Of a DNA stretch of 64,000 nt, positions 9,135-20,600 are shown piece by piece (position 1 is the stretch's first letter; each line of letters opens with the position of its first letter). The position numbers and the translations under genes are program-made. The notes under the pieces are model-generated. The model had not been told where the DNA came from, ran no database searches, and saw nothing but the letters and a program-made list of their open reading frames with translations. This stretch comes from Hoyosella rhizosphaerae (lineage in GTDB: Bacteria; Actinomycetota; Actinomycetes; Mycobacteriales; Mycobacteriaceae): positions 186,001 through 250,000 of the forward strand of contig NZ_BMJH01000001.1 in NCBI RefSeq assembly GCF_014643175.1. The letters are read 5' to 3'.

Positions 9135-9929
9135 TTACGTGTGGGAGGTGACTTGTGCAGTGCATTGTTGAGTGGAGAAGGCGATAACTGGTCGCCCATC
9201 GGAGGGGTGGATCAGAGTGTGGGCGGCGACTCCGAACACGTCAGAAATCAGTTCAGGGGTGAGCACGTTGTGCGGGGTGCCGGATGCTGCCACACCGCCG
9301 TCGTTGAGTACCACGACGTCGTCGCAGAAAGTGGCCGCGAGATTGAGGTCATGCAATGCCGCGATTGTGGTCAAACCACGCTCGCGGATCATGGTCATGA
9401 GTTCGAGTTGAAAGCCAATGTCAAGGTGGTTGGTGGGCTCGTCGAGAATGAGCACGGGTGTTTCCTGGACGAGCGCGCGGGCGAGCAGGATCCGCTGCTT
9501 TTCTCCTCCGGATAGGGCGGCAAAGAGACGGCCTTTAAGATGCCCAGCTCCGACTGATTCAAGTGTGTCGTGGGCAAGGTCGAGGTCGTAGCGAGAGTCC
9601 CCGCCAAACCCGCGTTGATGGGGAACCCTGCCGAGCAGTGCCACTTCGAGTGCGGTGAGGGGGAAGTCTTGTGCGAGTTCTTGTGTCATCACCGCGACGA
9701 GTCGGGCGGTTTCGCGCGCCGAGAGGTCTCTAAGGTCGAGTCCGTCAATGCGCACTGTGCCGCTAGATGGTTTGTGTACCCGGTACACCGTTCGGAGGAG
9801 GGATGATTTCCCGCTCCCGTTAGGTCCGAGCAGCCCTATGAAGCGTCCCGGCTGTACGTCGAGGTTGACGCCGTGCACGACGCGTTTGCCGTCAAGGGTG
9901 ACGGTCAAGTCCTCAATGTGCACCCGCAT
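9135..9929 (-). CDS. FecE/FepC-type ABC transporter ATPase
   Basis: Cytoplasmic ATPase that powers siderophore or metal-chelate import. I use the ATG at 9929, which overlaps the permease stop (TAATG), giving 264 residues; a longer frame starting at 10343 would run deep inside the permease gene and is not credible. Seen: Walker A Gly-Pro-Asn-Gly-Ser-Gly-Lys-Ser near residue 35, the signature Leu-Ser-Gly-Gly-Glu-Lys-Gln near 135, Walker B Leu-Ile-Leu-Asp-Glu-Pro-Thr-Asn near 160, and the switch His in Ala-Ala-Leu-His-Asp. Middle gene of the importer operon. Confidence 0.93.
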   Translation of the reverse strand: MRVHIEDLTVTLDGKRVVHGVNLDVQPGRFIGLLGPNGSGKSSLLRTVYRVHKPSSGTVRIDGLDLRDLSARETARLVAVMTQELAQDFPLTALEVALLGRVPHQRGFGGDSRYDLDLAHDTLESVGAGHLKGRLFAALSGGEKQRILLARALVQETPVLILDEPTNHLDIGFQLELMTMIRERGLTTIAALHDLNLAATFCDDVVVLNDGGVAASGTPHNVLTPELISDVFGVAAHTLIHPSDGRPVIAFSTQQCTAQVTSHT

Positions 9930-11047
9930 TAGGCCACCCCTCCGCGAATCGCGCTTGACTGGCGCATCAACCAGAGAAAGAACGGGGCCCCGACAACCGC
10001 GGTCAGGATGCCCAACGGGATTTCCGTGGGCTGCGCGATAGTACGTGATAGCAGGTCGGCAAGCATGAGAAAGCATGCACCGCCGAGGACTGTGATGGGG
10101 AGCATTCGCCGGTGGTCCGCGCCAACCAAGATGCGAGCGACGTGAGGGATGACGAGTCCCACGAATCCGATACCTCCGGCGACCGCGACCGTAGCGCCTG
10201 TTAGAAGCGCTGCCGCTAGGAGAAGTAGTTTGCGCATCACCCCGACGTTGACGCCGAGGGCTGTGGCGGACTCGTCGCCCGCGAGCATGGCATTGAGGTC
10301 CCGTGAGCGGAGCATGACCAACACAGACACGGCAACGAGGCACACTGCAGGAAAGAGCAGTTGGCTATAGGTGGCGGCAGAGACGCTACCGAGGAGGAAG
10401 AACAGGACGCTGTAGACATTCTGAGCTTCAGTGGTGATCGTGAGGAAATTGGTGATTGCGGCGAGCAACGCACCGAGCGCCACACCCGCGAGAATGAGGC
10501 GCGTCGGTGCGATGACGCCGTGTTGCTGAGCCAGTAGATACACGAGTGCGGTGGCGACGACTGCTCCAGCGAACGCGGCGAGGCTGATCGGCACGCCGGA
10601 TAGTGTTGCGGAGCCCAGGACGATTGCGGTGACGGCACCGACACCCGCGCCTGCTGAGACTCCGAGGATGTATGGCTCGGCGAGCGGGTTTCTTACCGTC
10701 ACCTGCATCAGTGCACCTGCTAGTGCGAGCGATGCGCCTGCGATGCCCGCCAATAGTGTGCGTGGCACGCGAAAATTCCACACGGCTCGATCTTGGGCAA
10801 CGGTGATCGTGCCGTCTGTCATCCATGGCATGCCCGGAAGTAAGTGACCGAGAGTAATTTTTGCTGCTTCTTTGAGTGAGGTTTCGAGTGGTCCAACACT
10901 TGCGGACTCGACCATGATCAACACGATCGAGCCGATGAGCAGACTGCTGAGGAGTGCGGTCCGGTTACGTAGGGGCCGTCGCGTGGCAGATCTAGTGCCT
11001 CGGACTGTTTGTGGACTGTCGTACTCGTCCGTTGATAGTGATGACAC
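9929..11047 (-). CDS. FecCD-type ABC transporter permease
   Basis: Integral membrane subunit of a siderophore/metal-chelate importer, 372 residues with about ten hydrophobic helices. Recognisable FecCD features are Gly-Ala-Leu-Met-Gln-Val-Thr-Val-Arg-Asn-Pro-Leu-Ala-Glu-Pro-Tyr-Ile-Leu-Gly near residue 110, the Gly-Phe-Val-Gly-Leu-Val-Ile-Pro-His region, and a C-terminal Gly-Ala-Pro-Phe-Phe. The N-terminal 35 residues are polar and Arg-rich and stay cytoplasmic. Only one permease gene is present, so it presumably forms a homodimer. It is the first gene of the operon; a Zur-like box sits about 39 bases upstream of its start. Confidence 0.92.
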   Translation of the reverse strand: MSSLSTDEYDSPQTVRGTRSATRRPLRNRTALLSSLLIGSIVLIMVESASVGPLETSLKEAAKITLGHLLPGMPWMTDGTITVAQDRAVWNFRVPRTLLAGIAGASLALAGALMQVTVRNPLAEPYILGVSAGAGVGAVTAIVLGSATLSGVPISLAAFAGAVVATALVYLLAQQHGVIAPTRLILAGVALGALLAAITNFLTITTEAQNVYSVLFFLLGSVSAATYSQLLFPAVCLVAVSVLVMLRSRDLNAMLAGDESATALGVNVGVMRKLLLLAAALLTGATVAVAGGIGFVGLVIPHVARILVGADHRRMLPITVLGGACFLMLADLLSRTIAQPTEIPLGILTAVVGAPFFLWLMRQSSAIRGGVA

Positions 11048-11085
11048 GCTGCCTCGCAGTCTGGAAGATCGAACATATTCTTTAA

Positions 11086-11100
11086 TGAAAACTATTGTCA
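11086..11100. promoter_or_regulatory. Zur-like box upstream of the importer permease
   Basis: TGAAAACTATTGTCA matches the actinobacterial zinc-uptake regulator motif TGAAAATNATTTTCA, as I recall it, at about 12 of 15 positions and sits in an AT-rich island. It lies 39 bases upstream of the permease start. It does not resemble the IdeR consensus. The identification is from memory of the motif and is tentative. Confidence 0.4.
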
Positions 11101-11390
11101 GGTTTACTCGATCTGGCGCACGATCACCAATCGGTCATGTCTGGCTTGGTGGGGTTAACTTGGCAGCCTTCGCGTTATGGGCAACGCGGCCCACTCTGGG
11201 TTCGGTCGCGATAGAGCTCACCTGTTAGCGGTTGAAACAGCCTCATTCGCCGGGAATGAATGGACTGCGATCCGCTGGCGAATGCTGGGCGCGCTCTGTC
11301 CGGGTTTGGCGCTTCTGGCTACTCACTGGGTCGCTCGTGCGGCGTAGATCACAGAGTGAGGCGACCGAAAAATAACCCAAGGGTGTTAAC

Positions 11391-11409
11391 TTTGGTAAGG
11401 CTAACCAAA
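11391..11409. promoter_or_regulatory. IdeR/DtxR-type iron box upstream of the NRPS operon
   Basis: TTTGGTAAGGCTAACCAAA matches 16 of 19 positions of TTAGGTTAGGCTAACCTAA and is itself a near-perfect palindrome. It is the strongest iron box in the window. It lies 36 bases before the small leader ORF and about 260 bases before the NRPS start. It implies iron repression of the whole operon through the aryl carrier protein gene. Confidence 0.88.
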
Positions 11410-11445
11410 TCACTTGGACAAATCGGACAACCTGGGGGATGAGTC

Positions 11446-11667
11446 ATGCACGCAACAACGCTGAAGGCTATGCGCCGCGCGTTGAACTGCCTCGGCGGCC
11501 TTGATTGCGTTGCCGCGCAACTGAACCCCACGGATGTCAACCCCGCTGGAGTCAATACCGAGATTAGATCATTCGGATCGAAAAGTGGGCGCGTCGTCAT
11601 CTCAGCCGGCCCCCGAAGGATTGCCGCTGCCAGACGGATGGGACCAGAAAGCAATTGGGGTATTTAG
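11446..11667 (+). CDS. Small ORF (73 residues) directly upstream of the NRPS gene
   Basis: This frame begins with ATG six bases after GGGGGA, a good ribosome site, and stops 3 bases before the NRPS start codon, which itself has only a weak site. The product is basic and has no motif I recognise; it is not an MbtH-like protein. It could be a translated leader that couples ribosomes to the giant NRPS frame, a real small protein, or chance. The IdeR box lies immediately upstream, so whatever it is, it should be transcribed only under iron limitation. Confidence 0.4.
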   Translation: MHATTLKAMRRALNCLGGLDCVAAQLNPTDVNPAGVNTEIRSFGSKSGRVVISAGPRRIAAARRMGPESNWGI

Positions 11668-11670
11668 CTG

Positions 11671-14600
11671 ATGACTAGCACTGCAGTCGGTTCGGTCACC
11701 GACACAGCAAACAATGATGTCGAAAGTGCCGAGGTAACCGATTCCACTTTGCGGCCACTCACTGGTGCGCAACGCGGAATTTGGCATGCGCAACAACTTG
11801 ATCCGGAGTCTGACCGGTATCTCGTCGGCGAAGTCCTGGAAATCACTGGATCAGAGCCGATTGATGTCACAGTGCTCACCAAGGCAATTAAACGCACCGT
11901 CGCTGAAGCCGAAACGATGAGACTTCGATTCGTCGACACCTCGGACGGACCACGCCAGTTTGTTTCTCACATCGGGGTTAGCGCTGAGATCGTCGATCTG
12001 CGGGCGCATTCCAATCCAACCGAAATAGCGCACGCAGAGGTGGAGAACCATCGGCGCAGCGCTGCCGAACACTGCCGTCACATGGTCGACCGGCAGCTGT
12101 ATACGTATCTCTTGATCCGTCTTTCCGACTGCGAAGTCTGGTGCGTCCAGCTCTACCATCACCTGATTGTTGACGGATACAGTGCGGCTTTGCTGTCTCG
12201 CCGAGTGGCCGCCCACTACACCGGTTTGGTTCGAAACACCCCAGTGCCGACTGCTCCGTTTGGCACCATCGCTGAACTCGTAGCGGACGACGAAACCTAC
12301 CGCGCAAGTGAACAATTCGAGCGTGATCGCGAGTACTGGCGTGGTGTACTCACACCGCTGCCGCCGATGGAACGACGTACCGTCCCGCTGGGCGGCCAGG
12401 TCGAAGCCACAGTGCAAGCGCGCACGATCCTTCCAGGCGAGTTCCTTGACGACCTCCGTCAGCAAGCACAACACCTTGGTGTGACGTGGGCCGACATGCT
12501 CATCGCCGGGTACGCCGCGTTCCTTCATCGGCTGTTGGGGGTCTCCGACGTCGTTATCGCCCTACCTCTCATGGCGAGGTCGGGTCGGCTCGCGCTCACC
12601 ACTCCGGCGATGGTGGTGAATGTGCTGCCCTTGCGGGTCACCGTGCGTAGCGACGACGAACTAGGTCATCTCGCGCAACGAGTGGCGGGGGCGCTGCGTG
12701 ACATGAGAGCGCACCAGCGTTATCGGGGTGAAGATCTCATCCGCGAGTTCCCAGGGTGCGGCGCCTTGCTCCACGGAGTGGGCGTCAACCTCAAGGCATT
12801 CGATATGGCCCTGGACTTTGCAGGCGCCCGGGGTGTTCTCCGCAACGTAGCTGGTGGGCCTCCAGAGGACTTTGGACTGACGGTCACTCCTGGCGCTGAT
12901 CGCACAGTTCAGTTGGGCTTTGAAGCCGACGCCCGCACGAACGATGCGGTTGCAGTGCAGTGGCGGATGGACGCCCTCACCCAGATCGTCCGGACGCTCA
13001 CAGCGAACGCAACCAAAGTGGGTGCGCTACCGCTGATGTCGGCCGAGGAAACCGATCGGGTGCTGCACGCGCGAGCGAGCGCACCAGTAGCACGGCCAGC
13101 CGAGTTGCTTCCCGACGTGTTCGACCAACTGGTTGCGCAGCAGCCACAACGCACCCTCCTGTCGAGTGGCGACGAACAGTTCACCGCAGCAGAGCTCGGC
13201 GCGCGGGTATATCAGTTGGCCCGCTACCTGAGAAGTCAAGGCGTCGGACGCGAAACGATTGTTGGTATTGCCCTGCCTCGGAACGCTGACCTCGTCATCG
13301 CCGTGCTGGCTATCCTGCGTGCGGGCGGAGCGTATTTGCCCCTCGACCTTGAACAACCGACTGCGCGGTTACGAGACATCACCGTCGATGCGCAGCCCTC
13401 AGTCATTATCGCCAACAACGAACTCGCCGAGCTGGCAGGCACCGCGGTGCTGGTGGACATTGACGCACCAGACACGCGTAGTGCTGTGTCCGCAATGCCC
13501 AGCAATGTGCCGACAGGCGACGAATGGGGCGCGGCAAGTGATCAGCTCGCCTACGTCATCTACACATCGGGATCGACGGGTAAACCGAAAGGCGTACTGG
13601 GGCATCATGGGGGCCTCGCCGCATTGCTGGCTGGGCATCGCGGGGGACTGTACGCCGAGACGGTGCAACGCTGTGGCGGACGACCACTGCGGACCGCACA
13701 TACTGCATCCTTTGCCTTTGACGCGTCGATTGATCAATTGCTCTGGCTGTTCGATGGTCACCACGTCCACGTGTATGGCCCTGAGTTGCAGCGCGATGCC
13801 GCCGCACTCATTGCCGCGTTCCGTGATGACAGCATCGATGTCATCGACACCACCCCGTCGATGGCTGGTGCACTTATGGAGTGCGGACTAGCTGACAGGC
13901 CGCCAGCGCTACTCATCCTTGGCGGTGAAGCCTCCCCACCAGGACTGTGGCAGCGCCTCATCGACGCCAACATTCCGGTAGCTGACCTTTACGGACCCAC
14001 AGAGGCCACGGTCGACGCAATCGGCTCACTGCGGCCAGGCGCAGAGCCACGCATTGGTTGTCCGCTGCCCGGCACGGGTGCGTACCTGCTTGATGCTGAC
14101 CTATCCGTAGTTCCGGATGGCCAGACAGGGGAGTTGTATCTTGCGGGACCCAACATTGCACGCGGTTACCTTGGGCGCGCGGCGCTGACCGCAGACAGGT
14201 TTGTGGCAGATCCGTTCGGGAAGCCCGGTTCACGGATGTACCGCACCGGCGATCTTGCCCGGTGGATCCCGGGCGAAGGATACGAGTATCTCGGTCGCGC
14301 TGATCAACAGGTCAAGGTCCGCGGATACCGCATCGAGCTTGGCGAGGTTGAAGCCGCGTTGACGCGCCTGCCCGGCGTTCGTGCTGCTGCCGCGACTGTC
14401 CGCAACGAACCGCGCATCCTTGTCGGCTATGTTGTCCCAGACCCAGGCGCAAACCTTCCCGATACGGTCCGGTTGCGGGCGATGCTCGCAGAAACAGTGC
14501 CAGATCACTTGGTGCCCTCGTCGCTGGTTGTCATCGATGAACTTCCGATGACCGACAACGGAAAGGCCGATCGTTCAGCGCTGCCTGCTCCTCTTGTTGG

Positions 14601-17600
14601 CGCCTCTGGGCCGCAGGCCAGTACCGCCGCAGAACTAGCCTTGTGTGAGGTAGTGGCTGAGGTGCTAAATTCCGGCACTGTTGGTGTGGACGATGACTTT
14701 TTCTCCGCGGGTGGTGACAGCATCAGCGCCATCACGGTGAGCAGTCGGCTCCGCTCGCGCGGGTACGTGTTGCAGCCGAAGCAGTTGCTCACGCAGCGGC
14801 CGCTCGGCACGATCGCTGCGACCCTGACAGCACGCGACGCTTCGGATGCGGTGACGGCAGCTAGTGATGGCACGGGGGAAGTCCCGGAACCTCCCATCGT
14901 GCAGGCATTACTGCGCCGCAACGCGAAGTTGGCCGCGATAGCCGGGTACGTCCAGTGGACGTCTCTGCGCGTAGACAGTGGACTTTCTGCTGATGTATTA
15001 CGAGCGGGCCTGACAGCGGTTGTGCAGCATCATGATGCCCTGCGGTTGGTCAAGACCGAGGACGCCCTGGTGATTCCAGAATCGTCTTCTGCCGTCGTCG
15101 CCGTGGCGGAACGAATCCTGGACGACGAAAACCAGATCGCACAGATCGCGGCAGATGAAGCAGCTCTGGTCGATGTTATCGGTGGCCCACTCGTCAGGGC
15201 AGTGTTGGTGCAGGTGCCAAACGATGAGTGCAGCCACATTGTGATCGTCGCCCATCACCTCGTCATCGATGGCGTCTCCTGGCGCATCCTGCTGACGGAC
15301 CTCTATAAAGCCTGTGCGGCTACGCAACAGACGCCGCGGCTTGATCCGGTCCCCGCATCGTGGAGGCGCCATGCCCAACTTCTTCACGAACAGGGTCGCT
15401 CAGGCGCCCGGCGCACAGAGTTGCCGTACTGGACATCCACGCTCGAAGCAGCAACTCCGCTGCTGGGAACTCGTCGCCTCGACCCTGCGATAGATACTGC
15501 TGCCACAGCGAACCGAAGCACAACTATTGCCTCAACAGGTGTCACGTCAGCACTGCTGACCACCTTGGCTGACGCATACCGCGTGCGCGCCGACGAAGTG
15601 CTGCTTGCCGCTTGGCTTCTGACACTTCGGTCGTGGCAACAAGAGCGGACACAGGAGCGCAGACTCGACCATTGCGCTGTTGACCATTGCGCTGTCACTG
15701 TCGAAGGCCACGGACGCGAAATGGACGAGACAGGACTCGATCTCACGCGAACCATCGGATGGTTCACAAGCGAGTTCCCCGTCCGACTTCCGATGCACGC
15801 AATTAACAATCCGCAGGCGCTTGATGATGCGCTCGCCGGGGGAACCGCAGCCGGACAGTTGCTACGTGCTGTGAAGGAAGCGCGCCGACGAGTGCCCGGT
15901 TCAGGTGTCGGGTTTGGTGTGCTCCGATGGCTCGACCCGGAATCAGCACCCGCACTGAGTGCCTTGCCTGAACCTGAGGTGTTGATCAACTATCTGGGTA
16001 GGTTTACCGACGCTCCAGGGCCGGGCTGGCACCTTCCCGACGAGGATGCGTTCGCGGTAATCGAACCCGCCGGGAAAGCGCTCACAGAAGTGCTGGCACT
16101 GAACGCCTTCATCCGCGAACAAGGCGGTAACCCGCAACTTGCGGTCGAGTGGACTGCCGCGAGCAGGATCGTGGACGACAGTGCACTTGCTGCGTTGCAG
16201 AACCATTGGCAGAACGCTCTCGAAGCGCTGGCCGCGCACGCATATCTAGCACCGGGTGGGCTCACTCCGATCGACTGCCCACTGGTGACCATTGATCAAC
16301 CCACCATTGACCTATTCGAAGCCAGTCACGGGCCCTTAGCTGATGTGTTGCCGCTGTCACCGCTGCAAGAAGGGTTGCTCTATCACGCACTCCGCGACGG
16401 GGACGACGATGCTTACACGCTAACCGCTCGGCTTGATCTCACTGGTTCGCTCGACAAGGACAGGCTCACAGCCGCGTTTGATCGAGTAGTAGCAAGGCAC
16501 CGCAACCTCGGCGCCGCGTTCCACTACGCAGAGTTGCCCTACCCCGTGCAGGTGATTCCGCGCACCGTGACGGTGCCGTGGCGGTATGAAGACGTCTCCG
16601 CTCTGCCCCCATCAGTTGCCGAGCGTGTCGCAGCGCGGCTCGAAACGGAAGCAGCTTCCCACGTCTTTGACGTCGAAACGTTACCGCTGTTGCGTGCGTT
16701 GTTGATTCGTATGCCAGGTAGTGAGGATCAGTGTGAGCACCGACTCATTCTGAATGCGCATCACCTGCTGACTGATGGCTGGTCGACACCTATTGTTCTT
16801 CGCGAATTGCTCGCTCTGTACCACGGTGATGATGCCGCTTTGGCGACGCCGGGGTATTACGGCGACTACCTTGCGTGGCGTGGTGAGCAAGACTTCGAGG
16901 TAGCGCTGGAGTCGTGGCGCACACGGCTCGCTGGGCTTGCGGGGCCCACAATGATCGGGCGCCGAGTTGGGGCGGGTGCCACTGCGGAGCAACGTATCGA
17001 GCTGGCGCCGAACACCGTCAACAGCCTCGAAACGCTCGGAAGGTCAGCCGGGCTCACCCAAAACACGATCGTTCAAGGTGCTTGGGCAATGGTGCTGGCC
17101 GAACACGTTGGCTCTGACGATGTGGTGTTTGGTGCCATCGTTTCCGGACGACCAGCAGACCTGCGTGGTGTCGAAAGCACCGTCGGCCTGTTCAGCAATG
17201 CGGTGCCTGTTCGGGTTCACCTGGACCAGGCTGTGCCACTGTGCGAGCAGCTCGCGACACTGCAACACACCCGACTGGAACAGCAGGAACACGAGCATGT
17301 GAGCCTGGCTGAGATCGAGCGGGCGGCAGGCCTCGGGCAACTGTTTGACACCCTCATGGTGTTTGAGAATTTTCCCGGCGCCGGTGTGCGCCAGCCAGAA
17401 TCGCACGAAGTTCGCGTCAGTCGGTTCGTCAACCGCAGTCTCACGCACTACCCGGTGACACTGGTCGCGCCCCCGGCGGATCACTTGGAATTGCTGCTGG
17501 CCTACGACACCGAACGCATGCCCGAGGGGCTAGCACAACGCTTCGCAAGCAGGCTGGCAGAGATCTTGACTGCCCTGGCCGCAAACCCGGCGGTGACTCC

Positions 17601-20600
17601 TGGGGAACTCATCCACATAGACGGCATTACTGCTGGTTACACTGTTGCTGACTGGATGGAAACCGTCGCTGCACAACACGGAGACCGTCCCGCTCTCGCC
17701 TACGGTGACGAGACTCTCAGCTACCTCGAACTACATGCGCGCGCCAATCGGTTGGCCCGCTGGTTAGTCGATCAGGGTGTTGGACCAGAATCTGTGGTCC
17801 CCATCGCGGTTGGTCGCAGCACACAATTTGTCATTGCTGTGTGTGCGATTAGCAAGGCCGGGGCTGCGTTTTTGCCGCTCGATCCGCAGCTGCCGACGCA
17901 ACGCATCGACGCCATGCTCGCAGTGACCGCGCCCTCGGTGGTGCTCACGGCAGCGGAAATCGACAACGTCGAACTCAATGATTACTCGGCTGATCCGATC
18001 ACCGACAATGAACGTCGAGCGCCGATCCGTCCCACCAATACGGCGTACGTCATGTTCACCTCAGGTTCCACCGGTGAGCCCAAGGGCGTTGCGGTGTCGC
18101 ACGAGGCGATCGTGCAGCGTATGCGCTGGGTGCAGCGCGCTGGCCTCTACACAGCTGACGACATTGTGCTGTTCAAGTCGGCGCTGAACTTTGACGTCGT
18201 CGTCGCGGAGATCTTCGGCGCACTCCTTGCTGGGGCGAAACTTGTGATTGCCCGCGACGGCGCACACTGGGATCCCGCCGCGCTCGTGGACCTCATCCGT
18301 GCCCATAGCATCACCACCGCAGAGTTCGTGCCGTCGATGCTGGCGCTGTTCTCCGAGGAGATCGAGCCGGGGAGTGTGCCGTCACTCCGACGCGTCTACT
18401 CCGGGGGCGAGGCACTGTCACCGGCACTTGCACAGCGTGTAGCCGCCACAACCGGGGCTCGAGTCTTCAACACCTATGGCCCAACCGAGGCCGCAGTCGA
18501 CGTCACGTGCCGCGAAGTATCAGGGCTGGACACGCCGGTGGTGCCCTTAGGGTTGCCCGCCCCAGGCATGCGAATGTACGTGCTCGACGACGCCTTCCAA
18601 CAGGTAACCCCAGGTGTTGCCGGTGAGCTGTACCTCTCTGGGAATCAGCTCGCACGCGGCTATGTGGCACGCTCCGCCACCACCGCTGAGCGGTTTGTCG
18701 CTGATCCTTTCGAACGAGGCAAGCGGATGTACCGCACGGGCGACCGGGTGACGTGGACCGCCGCCGGTGAACTCGAATACGTTGGGCGCGCTGACTTTCA
18801 GGTCAAACTCCGCGGACAGCGCATCGAACCCGCGGAAATCGAGCTAGCGCTCCTCACCGAGGAGGCGGTGGCACAGTCTGTCGCTATCCCGCGGGAGGAT
18901 GTGCCGGGGGACCAGCGCCTCGTCGCATATGTCGTGCTGCACACTGGAATGTCCACCAGTAGCGAAGTTCTCCGTGAGCGCGTGCGAGCGACGCTGCCCG
19001 AGTTCATGGTGCCGTCCACGGTCATGATCCTCGAATCCATGCCGCTGACTGTGAGCGGAAAGATTGACCGCTCGGCATTGCCTGTACCTACGCACGTGTC
19101 GTACGCACCACTTGAAGTTAGTCTCGACGACGAGCCAGCGATCGCCGCTGTCTGCACCGCGATGGCCGAGGTGCTCACCGCTGCTCATGTAGGCCCCGAC
19201 GACGACTTTTTCGCCCTTGGCGGCCATTCACTGAGTGCGGTCCGGCTCATTGGTGCGCTGCGCCGTCTCGGCCACACCGCTGTCGTGGACGACGTTTTCG
19301 AAGCTCCCTCGCCTCGGCAGCTCGCCCGGCGAATGAGCGGAGCGGCTCCACTCGAGGCACCACTGCCTGAACACCGCATGGCGGACAGCGTTGAGGCGCG
19401 CGACGTTCTGTCGCCAGCGCAGGAACGACTGTGGTTCCTACACCGGCTGGAAGGGCCGTCAACCACCTACGACATTCCCGTCCTGTGGCGGTTGACTGGG
19501 GATCTTGATTCCGCGGCGCTGGCCGCAGCGTGGCGCGATGTGCTCAGCAAGCACCCCATGTTGCGCACGATCTACCCCGAGGACGAAACCGGTGCGCCGA
19601 CACTGTCCACGGTCGAACCAGGCAGCGTCGAATCAAGCAGCGTGCCTGCGTTACGAATCCGAAGCATCGAACCCGATGTCGAAACCGTTGACGCTGCGAT
19701 AGCTTCCTGCCTAGCGCAAGCAGTCGATCTCGCACGTGAGATGCCCGCACGCGCGACGCTGCTCGCTACCAATCCCGGCGAGCACGTTCTCGTGATCGTT
19801 GTGCACCACATCGCTGTCGATGCTGGGTCGATCGCAACACTGTGCACTGACCTCGCCGCGTCCTACAACGCCAGGACGGCTGGTGAGACGCCACAATGGT
19901 CCGCCATTGCGCCGGACTATCGCCTGTATGCGACACGCGAACAATCCAGGATTGAAGCAGGCTCCTACCGCACCCAGGTCGAGTACTGGCGCACAACGCT
20001 GGCAGGGCTTCCCGCCGAACTCGATCTGCCCACAGACCGGCCGCGTCCCACCCGTCCTCGGTACCGAGGTACAGCGGTGTCGATTCCGCTGTCAGGCCAC
20101 ACCCGTGCCGCAATCGGCGCGCTGTGCGGTGAGTACGCGGTAACGCCGTTGATGGTGCTCCAAGCAGCGGTCGCGGCTACGTGGCAGGCGTTCGGCGCGG
20201 GCACAGACATCCCGTTGGGCAGTTTGGTTGAACACCGTGCTGGCGGACTGCAACCCGGGTCTGGTCCAGACTTCACCGGCACAGTCGGCTACTTCGTCAA
20301 CACCCTTGTGGTGCGCTGCGACCTCAGCGGGAGACCATCGGTGGCCGAGCTTTTGCACCGGGTGCGATCGGCCGCGTTGGGTGCGTTGGCGAACCAAGAT
20401 GTGCCGTTTGAGCAAGTGGTGGAGGCGATTTCTCCACCCCGCTCACTCGCGCGGCATCCGCTTTTCCAAACGCTGGTCGCGCATGAACAACCCGAACCTG
20501 CATTGCCGTTTCATGGTCTGGCCACTGAACCGGTTGTGCCCCCGGTAGCTGCTTCGCGATTCGATGTTGCTGTGTGGCTTGCGGATTCACACGAGTCAAC

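Larger units (their letters stand above)
11048..11445. other. Divergent control region between the importer and NRPS operons
   Basis: No gene is supported here. The region carries a Zur-like box at 11086-11100 near the importer and a very good IdeR box at 11391-11409 near the NRPS operon. A loose inverted repeat (CATTCGCC about 11242 with GGCGAATG about 11277) lies between them, with no clear role. Confidence 0.6.

Noticed and set aside
9930-10343. N-terminal extension of the FecE-type ATPase
   Set aside because: It would lie wholly inside the permease gene; the conserved ATPase sequence begins at the ATG at 9929, coupled to the permease stop.
11446-11667. MbtH-like protein
   Set aside because: The 73-residue product lacks the Asn-Pro-Phe start and the conserved Trp and Pro residues of MbtH proteins.
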